Source: Salvia splendens
Taxonomy: Eukaryota > Streptophyta > Magnoliopsida > Lamiales > Lamiaceae
Direction of reading: 5' to 3'
DNA length: 64,000 nucleotides
NCBI RefSeq assembly: GCF_004379255.2
Contig: NC_056033.1
Span: forward strand, 24,792,209 to 24,856,208
Shown here in pieces: positions 34,743-44,360 of this stretch; position 1 is the first letter of the stretch, and the number at the start of each line of letters is the position of its first letter. Position numbers and translations under genes: made by a program. The notes beneath the pieces were generated by a model. That model worked only from the letters and a program-made list of their open reading frames with translations. It searched no databases and was not told where the DNA came from.

Positions 34743-36162
34743 TGTTGGGGTTTGGTGCCCCTTGCACAGCGGAAGTCATGCATTCATAAATAAAATCATA
34801 CATATGGATCTATTTGACAGATTATAGGATCAATTTATCATATGTTAAAACAATCAATTGCATGCTAAAAGGCACATAAATTCATGCTTAAGGAAATTAA
34901 ACCCTGATTCATGAATTTCTACAGCTTAGAATTACCGCACTGATTCTCCAAAGAATCGTCGATTGCTTGCGCCTTCTCCACGTGATATTCTTCGTACTCA
35001 ACCACGAACCTTCTAATCTGTATCCCGAACTCAGAATCAAACCTTTGGGTGGGCAAAGCTTGTCAGAATCGAAAAGGGCTTGATTAGAAAGAAGACAAAA
35101 TTTCAGATCTAGAGATAACTGAAAAAATCGTTCATACTGGAGAGAGAGGAACGAAATTTTTTAATAAAATTAATTAATTTGTCTTCTCCCTAATCTCCTT
35201 TATATATAGAGTTATGATGGGTCAGATTAGGGATCAATGGAGGTCGGACTTGGGCCAAACCTGTTGGACTTTTACTAATTAAATTAAGCCCCAATTTAAT
35301 ACAAGTCCAACAGAATATTATTATCAGCCACTACAGTAAAATAATATTGACTGCCCGTCCAATCCCAAATTACGAGTAATCCGGACTTTACCTCTTTAAT
35401 TTATTATTTCCCGTGTTTAAGATGTAAATATCCATTAATTAATTTTAGCCTGCTATTTGACTTTAATTAATTAATATCTTTTTCTAAGAGTTGTCTAGTT
35501 CAAAATCTTTATTTATTATTCTGGAATAAATTCCAACCGGCCGGGTTTCTGAATAATAAAACCTTTTTTGAACACCTCTTGAGGATATTATCAAACTGGA
35601 CTCACCCAGCACACGATTCATTGCAATAACAATACTAGCACCTCTAGACATTAATCACCACTACCCAAGATATCAGGATTCTTGGATTGCGAAAAATCCG
35701 CACCATTTGATAAATCAAAGTAGTGCATAATCAATATCGTCTTTCAGTAAATAGCAAGAAAGACTTATCTCAACTGTTAGATCCTTCAGTGCTATACCAC
35801 ACCAGTGTCGTTTATTTCCTACGGTAAGGAAACATGCGGACTGACACTGCAACCTTTCACGATAGGTATCCAAAGCCTATCTAGGTTGTTAAATTCTATT
35901 TCTCTTCTACAAAGGACCGACTGCGTCACCTTCTGTGAACGTCATTCACGACCAGTCTACTATGCACAAGAATTAGACTTATTTGCTTCTTATACATTTA
36001 AATGTTTGAGAAACATCTTATAAATGCATAACCAAACACTAATGCGATAAAATTAATTCTTCTCGCCTTGGGTTAAAAGTGGATTGTAGAATTTATTGTA
36101 TACAAGCAATTCTATCTGTGCAACATGCTCGAAATATGCTTTTCAGTATACCAATCCTAACA
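34743..36162 (-). repeat. Solo LTR of family G
   Basis: The LTR is 1420 bp, from TGTTGGGG at 34743 to CCTAACA at 36162, flanked by the perfect target duplication GTCCC (34738-34742 and 36163-36167). It is the best-defined single member of the family and served as reference for the nested copies at 10090-18052. No internal sequence remains, so it arose by LTR-LTR recombination or from an incomplete insertion. Confidence 0.92.
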
Positions 36163-36167
36163 GTCCC

Positions 36168-37060
36168 AAGCCTCACCAAAACCAAGTCCATCTTAGTCAA
36201 AATCAATATCACTCTCATCCTCAACAAGACTATGAGCCGCCCTTGGACAGGGATTGGCATGCAAATTCTACAGAGGAAAGGATCGAGGGATTTATAGTAT
36301 CCCAGAAAAGCATGAGGCGTTGCTTAAATTCAAATGACGAACTGACGCTGGAAATACATCACACGTACGATGAGTAGAAATCCAGCATGGATGAAATGAT
36401 CAAGCAGGTCGCTCTACTAACTGATATCATGAAGGGGATACAAGAGGATAGAACAAGGTTTAGGGAGGATGAGCAGAGGGAAGATGAAGAAAGTGTACGC
36501 AAACCCAAAGAGAGGGAAACATCGGGCAGTGAACACGAATCGGAAATGGCACTAGTAAGGCAAGAAGAGGTAAGAGCCGTTGAGGCCGAGCCAGCAGAAG
36601 AGGAGTCCCAAGCCAAAGGCAAGTCTATAGCCGCACGTCTCAAGGACGAGATAACACAGGAAATTCCAGAGGGGGCGAAGGATGAACCTCAAGGGAAAGA
36701 AGAAGAGGTCATCGAATGTTGTAAGGGACTTGGTGCTATATTATTTTACCTCCAGACAAGAACAGAGCATGTCTTCGAAGAAGGGATGGAGAGATTTGTG
36801 TCCGGAGTGGAAGGAGAGAACGCACGGGTAGAAAGACCACCTCCAGTGATAGATAAGTCGGATGGATGCTACGAAGAGGAAGGACCGAGGTTGAAAGAGG
36901 AAAGTCCCAAAAGAAAAGCTGCGAAACTAAACTACTACGAGCGGTCATAACCTTGGCCTGAACCGCTTAAGGTGGGAAAGCCTCCTGACCCTGGACTACG
37001 CCCCAAGAAAAAGAGAAAAGTACAAGGAACCTACAGGAATCACTAGAAGAAATGGGCAGT
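36168..37060 (+). pseudogene. Gag C-terminal part of element B
   Basis: Sequence continues gag of element B after the insertions. The main open frame (36387-36950, 187 codons) is very acidic and Glu/Arg rich and begins MDEMIKQVALLTDI, comparable to the coiled-coil-like stretch of M gag near 45900. It ends at TAA 36948-36950. In the same frame beyond the stop is PKKKRKV (37002-37022), a classical nuclear localisation signal sequence. Protease and later domains never appear. Confidence 0.5.
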
Positions 37061-37276
37061 CATGATGGTGATGTACTCTCGGAAAAAGTGGTGGGCAGGA
37101 AGAAATGCTAGGAGAAAAGTTATTGTGGGATCTCCAGTTGAGAATTGTTCCCAGAACGGGTTGCCGACCTCTGAACTGATCAAGTTGGAGGAAAACTCAG
37201 AATCACTTGGTCCAGTTAACTACAAATATGGCGGCAGAAACCGAAGGATGGATGACTGTGAAGAGGGAAGGAAGCT

Positions 37277-37418
37277 GACAGACAACATCGTTCGCCTGGG
37301 TCCATTTGGTGTCCCGACTTGATCAGTCTGCGACGCCAAATTCAAGCTCGAAGTTTCATCGGGGGATAAATAACGACACAAAATTGAGACGAAGAACAAG
37401 CAACATAGAGGGCTTTCA
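37277..37418 (+). repeat. 3' LTR end of element B
   Basis: These 142 bp match the end of the 5' LTR (about 30092-30233), finishing CTTTCA. The rest of the 3' LTR is gone, so a deletion joined gag sequence to the LTR tail. Confidence 0.8.
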
Positions 37419-38058
37419 ATGGCCTTGGAGATCGAAAATCGTTTCTTTGGTAACAAGAGAACGAAGTAAGGATTCACCATTACCAACATAAATAGGAAAA
37501 AGTTTAATTTTAGTCAAAGAAAGACTTAGCTTTTCTGCAATCCACGGATGTATAAAATTGTGTGAACTTCAGGTATCAACTAGAATATTGACCGTGGACT
37601 CGTTGATTTGCCCAACAATATTAATGGACTTCACACGCTGTCGGGCGTTGATGGCATTCAAGTGAGAGAGATCTGTTGTAATCACATTGTCTTCCGGTAA
37701 GCTACTGTCAAGTTCCTGGTCATTGACATCCTCTTCGTCAACACCCATATCAGTAGGACGTGGCCGGGGGACCGATTTATCATCATAATACCATCATAGG
37801 CCACGATGAGAGCGCTCAGCTTTCTCTGCCTTGGACAGCCGCACTACTGGCAGTTTACTTAAATCAGTAGGACGATATCAGTCAGATGATGTTGGTCGCG
37901 GTTGTGAAGATTGTGCCGAATTCTAATTTGTAGTGGGCAATGGGGTGTATTGATTTCGTGAATCTTGGGAAACCCATGGTTTCTGATGATACGAAGAGGT
38001 GGATGGATGCACATCTTAACGACATGCTGACAACTCTTTAGCCAGCTCAAAGGCTATT
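37419..38058 (-). pseudogene. Chromovirus C protease and gag zinc-knuckle remnant
   Basis: Minus-strand translation gives a protease block ILVDT followed by a stop and then SHNFIHPWIAEKLS (37520-37590), so the active-site glycine codon has become TGA. Upstream on minus is a degenerate zinc-knuckle region with VVRLSKAEKAERSHRGL (about 37790-37860). This continues the pol remnant at 25666-28556 across element B. The 5' end is cut at about 38058 by LTR F. Confidence 0.7.
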
Positions 38059-38311
38059 ATTTGGTCCGTTTTGAGTGTCAAAATTGCATTACATGTCCAT
38101 TATTTGCTTATATTATCCATTTTGGTATTTTGACGTGTTTTGTTAAAAATGTGCAAAATAGAGCTGAAAAAGAGCATAAAAAGGTCAAAATTCGGAAGCT
38201 AGAGCTGATGGACAACCCAGCTGGCCGCTGGCGCACGCCAGCGGTCGCTGGAAAACCATTCCAGAGAGTCAGAAGTTATCCAGCGGCCCGCTATGTCAAA
38301 CTGCATCAACG
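38059..38311 (+). repeat. LTR F, left part
   Basis: Related to 19177-19408 in inverse orientation. It contains an imperfect inverted repeat (GGCCGCTGGCGCACGCCAGCGG, roughly 38222-38244). Its first bases are missing against chromovirus C. The sequence resumes at 41135 after Copia element D. Confidence 0.5.
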
Positions 38312-38739
38312 GAGACATCCACGGAAGGAAAAGATTGCAAGAATAATTGATAGGCAAGATTTATGGAATTAATGTAAAGCATATTAGGTCCTAGAATAGA
38401 TTGGTATATTTTCCATAGATAGTGGTGGCAAATCCTCCCTATATAATGAGGGTTGTAATTTATCATAAAACATAACGAAATATACAATCACCTTCTCTAC
38501 TCCTAAATCCTTTGTGTTCCAAATGCCTAACAAGAGGAATTCCGCCTCTCTCGATTACCATTGTTAAGATGGTATCAAACCAGGAAATCAACAAAAAAGC
38601 CTCAAATGGAGGTCAGTCAAATACACACTCTCGAGCTATTGATCGAGTCTATCTCAAATCTAATTGATTTGTACCAAGCCAACACAAATCAAAACCAAAA
38701 ATCCTACTACCCGAAGAACTTCGGCGTAGAGTCCATTCC

Positions 38740-39300
38740 TACTGCAGGAACACCCGCGAGCCCCAGGCTTCCAAAGAAATCACAAAATCTAAATCGAGTC
38801 CCTACTCCGAAGAAAACCAGCGGTGAATCTGCCACTACTCCAAAGAAGACCAACAGTGGCGCTGCCTCCTGCTCGCGTAACCACCGCAACGGTCAGCAGC
38901 CGGCGGCACCGACGCTAGAGCTCTTAGAGGGTGAAGGAGCGTCGGCGGCTTTGCGGTGGGAAACGGGGAAGAGACAGAGGAGGTGCGGGGCCAACGCACC
39001 GACGGACAGCGCCTATCCACCGTCCTCAGTGGAGCCGCCGGACTCCCGCCGCCTCTTCTGCCGGCCAGCAAGTCCTCCACCGCCCTCAGCCTCAGAAGCA
39101 TATCGGCCATACCTCCAGCCTCCAGCCTCGGAAGCATGTCGTCCTCAGCATCCATATCGCTTAGGGACGACGTCTTTTCCGACTAGCGCCTATCTATCGA
39201 AGAGCATCGATGGCGGCGGCAGCTTTGCGATGAGAAACGAGGAAGAAGTGAAGAAGAATGAAGAGGAGGCGGCTGGGGTTTCAGAGAATGGGAGGGATCT
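38740..39300 (-). other. GC-rich insert in Copia element D, possible captured host-gene fragment
   Basis: This stretch is far richer in G+C than the rest of the element and replaces most of gag. On minus it reads like the 5' part of a plant gene: a CT-rich leader and a 106-codon frame from 39155 starting MDAEDDMLPRLEAGG. On plus the frame 38561-39466 passes through it without stop but encodes Pro/Ser-rich sequence unlike gag. Capture of host sequence by the retrotransposon is an inference. Confidence 0.35.
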
Positions 39301-39599
39301 TCAATCAAATACCCAGACTCTTACAAAACCCAAATTCAACCCCTCTAATTTCCCTATACTACAAAATCCACCCATGAAAAATCAAAAACCCCAAAACCGA
39401 CCCCATTCCTCCCAAATATACCAGAAACCACCCCAGACCTTTCCTAAACCTCAAAATGCCCCATGAATTTTACCCAAAACTCACAATGACCCCAAAACTG
39501 CCAAAACATTGCAGATTGCTCCTCAAATTCAGCCATTTACTCTGTGTAAAATTTCTTTTGAATCCCTGGCATGTTCTTCAACCTCACAATCACATACCA

Positions 39600-40856
39600 A
39601 AGACACCCAATGGATATTTGATTGCAGGGCTACCGACACAATGTCATTTGATGCCTCAGATTTTTTATCCATTTCAAAATCAGAAAAAACCTATGTCCAA
39701 ACTGCCAGTGGAGACCTAGCGCAAGTCCGGGGGTGGGAACAATTAATATTTCTCCTACTTTACGCCTATCTTACTACCTTTATGTTCCGTCATTATCACA
39801 TAAGCTCTTATCCATTAGCATTAGCCATGTGACTAAGGAACTGAACTGCAAATTACTGATGCAACCGGAATTTTGTATGCTGCAGGATATCAAGACGGAG
39901 ACGATAGTTGGACGTGGCACTGAACGATGCGGACTGTACTATGTGGATGAGATAGCCCAACAGAGTACTGCGATGCTGACTCACGACAGACAGGCAGGCT
40001 TGGCTTTGGCATCGTCGGTTAGGACACCCATCTACAGGATATCTTCGTCTACTTTATCCTAAATTAACTACTTCTATGCAGTCTTTTCATTGTGAAACTT
40101 GTCTGTTGGCCAAAAGACATAGACACTCGTTTAAGTTGAATAATACTAGAATGAACACACCTTTTGCGTTGATTCACTCTGATGTGTGGGGCCCTGCACC
40201 TGTTAATGGGGGTCAAGGATTTCGTTATTTTGTGTTGTTTGTGGATGATTATTCTCGTATGACCTGGGTTTATTTTCTGAATAATAAGTCCGAAGTTATT
40301 GAAAAATTCACAGATTTCTATACACTTATCCAAACCCAATACAATCAGAACATCCAAATCCTTATGTCAGATAATGGGGGAGAGTTTGTGAATGGGAGAA
40401 TGCAAGACTTTTTTTTGAGAAAGGGGTTTAGTCCACCAAACTTCTTGTGCGTATACTCCAGAACAAAATGGGGTAGCAGAACGGAAAAATAGATACATCC
40501 TTGAAGTCACCAGAGCCCTCCTAATCGAGTCCAAAATACCTAAAACTTTCTGGCCCAAAGCCGTAGCCACCGCTGTCTATCTCATGAACCGCCTACCTAC
40601 TGGAATCCTACAATTCAAATCTCCCCTAGATACTTTCTCCAAACATTTTGAATTACCATCTTCACTGTCACTTGAACCTAGAGTTTTCGGCTGCTCAGTC
40701 TTCATCCATATTCCTAAACATGAGCGTACTAAGTTTTCACCTTGTGCCCTCAAATGTGTTTTCTTAGGGAATGGAAAAAATCAAAAAGGTTATAGGTGCT
40801 ATGATCCGGCTACAAGCCGTATGCACACGACAATGAATTGTGACTTTGTGGAATGA
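39600..40856 (+). pseudogene. Copia-type protease and integrase remnant
   Basis: The protease region shows WIFDCRATDTMSFD, where the family has an Asp-Ser-Gly-Ala core, so the active site is altered. A GAG-pre-integrase block follows (GRGTERCGLYYVDE, about 39909-39950). The integrase zinc region (CETCLLAKRHRHSF) and two catalytic Asp (HSDVWGP, SDNGGEF) are within 40076-40492. The frame breaks near 40440 and is resumed in another at 40584-40856 (VFGCSVFIHIPKHERTK). Reverse transcriptase and RNase H are absent. Confidence 0.8.
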
Positions 40857-41134
40857 GAATACTTCTATAGCCAACAGAGACATCCACGGAAGGAAAAGAT
40901 TGCAAGAATAATTGATAGGCAAGATTTATGGAATTAATGTAAAGCATATTATGTCCTAGAATAGATTGGTATATTTTCCATAGATAGTGGTGGCAAATCC
41001 TCCCTATATAATGAGGGTTGTAATTCATCATAAAACATAACGAAATATACAATCACCTTCTCTACTCCTAAATCCTTTGTGTTCCAAATGCCTAGCAGGA
41101 GGAATTCCGCCTCTCTCGATTACCATTGTTAAGA

Positions 41135-41609
41135 GGGCCATCCCAGCGGCCGCTGGACCTGTTCGCGCGCAGCAACCTCACTTTATTTTTTGGCGATTCC
41201 AAAGAGTCCGATCAAGGCATATTACAGTCAAATGCTGGCGGGAATTTATGCGGGAATTCAAGGAAGGAAAGAAGATATTACCTTGTGAAGCCAAATCTTT
41301 TCCTTAACCTGTGGGGCACGAAATTTACCTTCTCCAAACCTTTTTCAAGCCTATAAATACCCATAACCTAATTCGTATTATTCACCAATCTTAGAGCCTT
41401 AATTCCACCCCCTACCTTATACATAAATTCCTCCATCTTCTACAAGGAGCATAGAATTCAAGGGAGATCAAGCAAGAGCAAGATTAATTCCTTCCGGTTT
41501 TATCAAGTTTTTGTTAGATTGAACATGTCTTATTTCGCTCATATTTATTTAGATTATTGAAAAAGAAGGTTCGTGCAGGCTCATGTAATCAACTGGTCAG
41601 GAGGGTGAT
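41135..41609 (+). repeat. LTR F, right part
   Basis: It begins with another AGCGGCCGCT palindrome (41144-41153) and has a TATA box (TATAAATA, 41352-41359), giving plus orientation. No gene is seen. Its border with LTR E near 41610 is approximate. Confidence 0.4.
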
Positions 41610-42676
41610 TCTCAATCTAGTTGTGTCGTTGGCACGACGACCTAAAAACATGGTATCAACAATTTCCTCAACCCACACGTACTGGCCAGTGAGAACAAGG
41701 GTCGAATCCCACAGAGATGGATGTTTGCTTCTTGTGATTGTGGTGATAATCTGGAAAGGGTTTGGTTAGCTACCACGCTTGGGTTGAGGTTCTATCTAGA
41801 CATAAGCTAAAGGTTGGACATGTACTCTACTGACTGGTAAGAAGTTCTCATATCGGGATCAGGTTGGGCACGTTAAAGGTAGGTTGGTATGACTCTGGTG
41901 CATGTGAAAAGTAGAAGTTTACTAAAAATAGGTAGACATAGACAAAAACGAATCTCCGATCGAACTGGCTGATGAACTACCAGATCCGCCAAAAGTCTGA
42001 CAAAAGGTGAAGGACAAAAGGTAAAGCAGCTGAAAAGTAAAAGTGGTCCACAAATTAGATGTGGATGTTGTCTTCTCCAACAAGTATGAACAAAAATCAG
42101 ATAAACACAGATTCCATTGATAAAAACTCAGATTAACAACTTCACAAACCAAGATCCACAATTAACAAGCTAAAACTCGATGATTAACAACCGATAATCC
42201 CAGATTACACATACTGACTAATATGCAAGGTGGCGATAGTCACGTAAACTCGAAATACATGCATTAAACTTTAGGTCCAACGATTAAACACTTATAATCC
42301 TAACTAGCAAGCTCAGATCTAGCCTACTCAAACGAAATCATGCTTCAATGCTTCGAAAACTCATGCAAACAACTGGATCTAACTAATATAGGAAGAATGA
42401 AACACGATGGCAATGATAAAGTGAATAAAAAACAACTTCCATATCATAGCGTTTGGATCTCAACAAAATACTTCAAAAACATCAACAGATTTAAGTTCGA
42501 ATGGTGGATCCAACGAGATAAAACGAAATACGAAGTTAAACTAAGAAAGCATGTACAAATTGTTTTTCCACTCCAGGCGATAAAACAGTATTCTGGCGAC
42601 TACTATGGCTGGTGAAGCTGACGGTGAACGATCGCGGTGGAACTCTGAGATCTTCAAGCGAGTTTGTCTGGTCGGC
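41610..42676 (-). repeat. LTR E, 3' portion (minus strand), split by element M
   Basis: The left part shares with the M LTR, in inverse orientation, blocks around TCCCACAGAGATGG (41709-41722) and TTTCCTCAACCC (41663-41674). It continues after element M at 56709-57118. Together it is about 1.5 kb, the size expected for an Athila LTR. The far end near 41610 is truncated: no primer site follows. Confidence 0.7.
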
Positions 42677-44256
42677 TGATAAGGCTAATTTCATGCATCG
42701 GTCTAGGGGTTCATTTCATGAAATTGCTGGGTCTAACGCATTGAATTAAGTCAGGTATGTGAAGTTTTTCGCCAGATCCAGGAAAAGAAGAGGACGCTTG
42801 CATGGTCCTAGGAAACTGGCGAAAGGGTGAACAATTGGAAGAAAATTGCTAGACGGAGGAAGCCTCGGAGTTGAAGGGTAGAATAGGGATTTCTACGAAA
42901 ACTCTAGAAGGCTATGTCCGCATCTATAAAAGGGAGAAGCATGCAGGCTGGAGGGACCTTCTCGGCTGGAGGCCTCACTAATAGCTCCTTGCTCGATTCA
43001 CCTTTCCACACACTTGACTCCGAATTCGCGAGAGATTCCAGTTAACACTTGGCTGGTGGTTCACGTTTAGCTTTCCGACAATGGTTCGAGGGTTGTAACA
43101 CCGTCCTAGTTCAAGGGCGAAGAAACAATTTACATTTACGTTGCTATTTACACTGATTCCGCCGAGCTTCGCTGTTCGAAGCTCGGTTTTCTTTTGACAA
43201 CCAATATTTCCGGTTTTATTCCAGATTTTACTTTCGCTTATGTCTATTGTGTTCATTTCTGGTTTGCTGGTTGAGTTCGATTGATTTCGAGTTAGGATTG
43301 TCAGAGTTGGTTATTTTTGCAGTTGGTTCTGATTTATTGCCGATACTTGTTGTTTGGATCTGAAGAATGGTTCTGCTTTTTGGATGAATCGGAGGTTGGG
43401 TTTTGCTGGAGTTTGTTATTTGTTTGCAGATTGTTCATGATTGATTGAGATTGGAGTAGATCTGTGAAAATCGGAGTTATGGCGTTGGTTTTGCTGTTTG
43501 TTGGGTTCGGATGGCTTGGATCCGGAGTGGATTAAGCGTCCGATGTAATCTGAGAAGGAGTACTTGATTTCCATGCCTAGTTTACGTATTTACATTTCAT
43601 TTCGCCTAGTTTACGTAGATCTGTCGTATCTTCGAGTTATTGTAAGTTTTCGTCGACCAAATCTGTTTATTATGTTTGAATCTGGGCATTTCCTCTGTTT
43701 TCTCCATTTGCGAATCTGAATTAGTTAGAAAAGTGCATGAAGATTGTTAGCTGCAGCTTTACCGTACGTTGTCAGGCTTGGATTTCATGGTCCCCACTGT
43801 TTATTTCCTTTGTCTAGTGGTTATCGGTAGTTATGTACTCGGTCTAGGAATTGTTTAACTTTTTCTGCCTGTTACTTGGTTTAAGAGTCCTTTGTTCTTC
43901 GGTCTAGTATTTACGTTTTGTGCCTAGGTCTAGTAGTAATTAAAATCTCAACCCCTTTTGCGTGGCAGCAACCATTTTGTCCAAATTCTCTCAATACTAG
44001 CCTACGAATCCATCTCTGTGGGATGGACTCCACTTCCCTATACTAATCCATAGTATTCGGGTTGAGGAAATTTAATTGTTGAAGGAGAGTCGTGAGTGCC
44101 CAACGACCGGAGCGCCATTCGATCCCTCGAGTTACTGGACCCTGTGATTCAGTTAATTCGGAGAAGCGTGGTGTCTCGACCTAGCAATTGCTTAGATCGC
44201 ATTTTGCAAGTGCATAACTCATAAGACGAGACTACTCACACACCTCTTACCCTTCA
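42677..44256 (+). repeat. 5' LTR of element M
   Basis: It runs from TGATAAGGCTAATTTCATGC to ACCCTTCA. A TATA box TATAAAAG is at 42925-42932, so U3 is about 0.28 kb and the rest is a long R-U5. It lies against TCGGC of LTR E. Confidence 0.95.
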
Positions 44257-44258
44257 AA

Positions 44259-44276
44259 TGGCGCCGTTGCCGGGGA
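44259..44276 (+). other. Primer binding site of element M
   Basis: TGGCGCCGTTGCCGGGGA is a perfect 18-nt complement of the plant tRNA-Asp 3' end including CCA. It starts 2 bp after the LTR. Athila elements are known to use this primer. Confidence 0.95.
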
Positions 44277-44360
44277 TGGATGGCGTGCTTATTGTTAGTG
44301 TTCAGAGTCTGTGGTGTAAATAGTTTTGATTTGTTTTCTTTCTCTTTTTGTTTGCAGTTT

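Larger units (their letters stand above)
28557..37418 (+). mobile_element. Athila-like element B, deleted and interrupted
   Basis: A 5' LTR (28557-30233), a tRNA-Asp-type primer site and a gag are followed by a 142-bp end of the 3' LTR (37277-37418). Protease, reverse transcriptase and integrase are absent. Two later LTR insertions (31829-34742 and 34743-36162) split gag. It was inserted in the protease/RT region of chromovirus C. Flanks are ATTAC on the left and ATGGC on the right, so no target duplication is seen. Confidence 0.8.
38312..41134 (+). mobile_element. Copia element D, RT/RNase H deleted
   Basis: Two 258-bp direct repeats (38312-38569 and 40877-41134) differ at only about four positions. 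The left one is followed at once by TGGTATCAAACC, a primer site for initiator tRNA-Met with few mismatches. The interior holds protease, GAG-pre-integrase and integrase pieces in Copia order but jumps from the integrase C-terminal part straight into the 3' LTR. I could not find canonical TG/CA ends or a target duplication. A TATA box lies at 38440-38446. Confidence 0.8.

Noticed and set aside
38303..41139. Target duplication for Copia element D
   Set aside because: Flanks ATCAACG and GGGCC do not match, and termini are not TG/CA.
44280..44360. Translation start of gag at 44280
   Set aside because: It is only 4 bp after the primer site and encodes a hydrophobic leader absent from A and B; 44361 is preferred.
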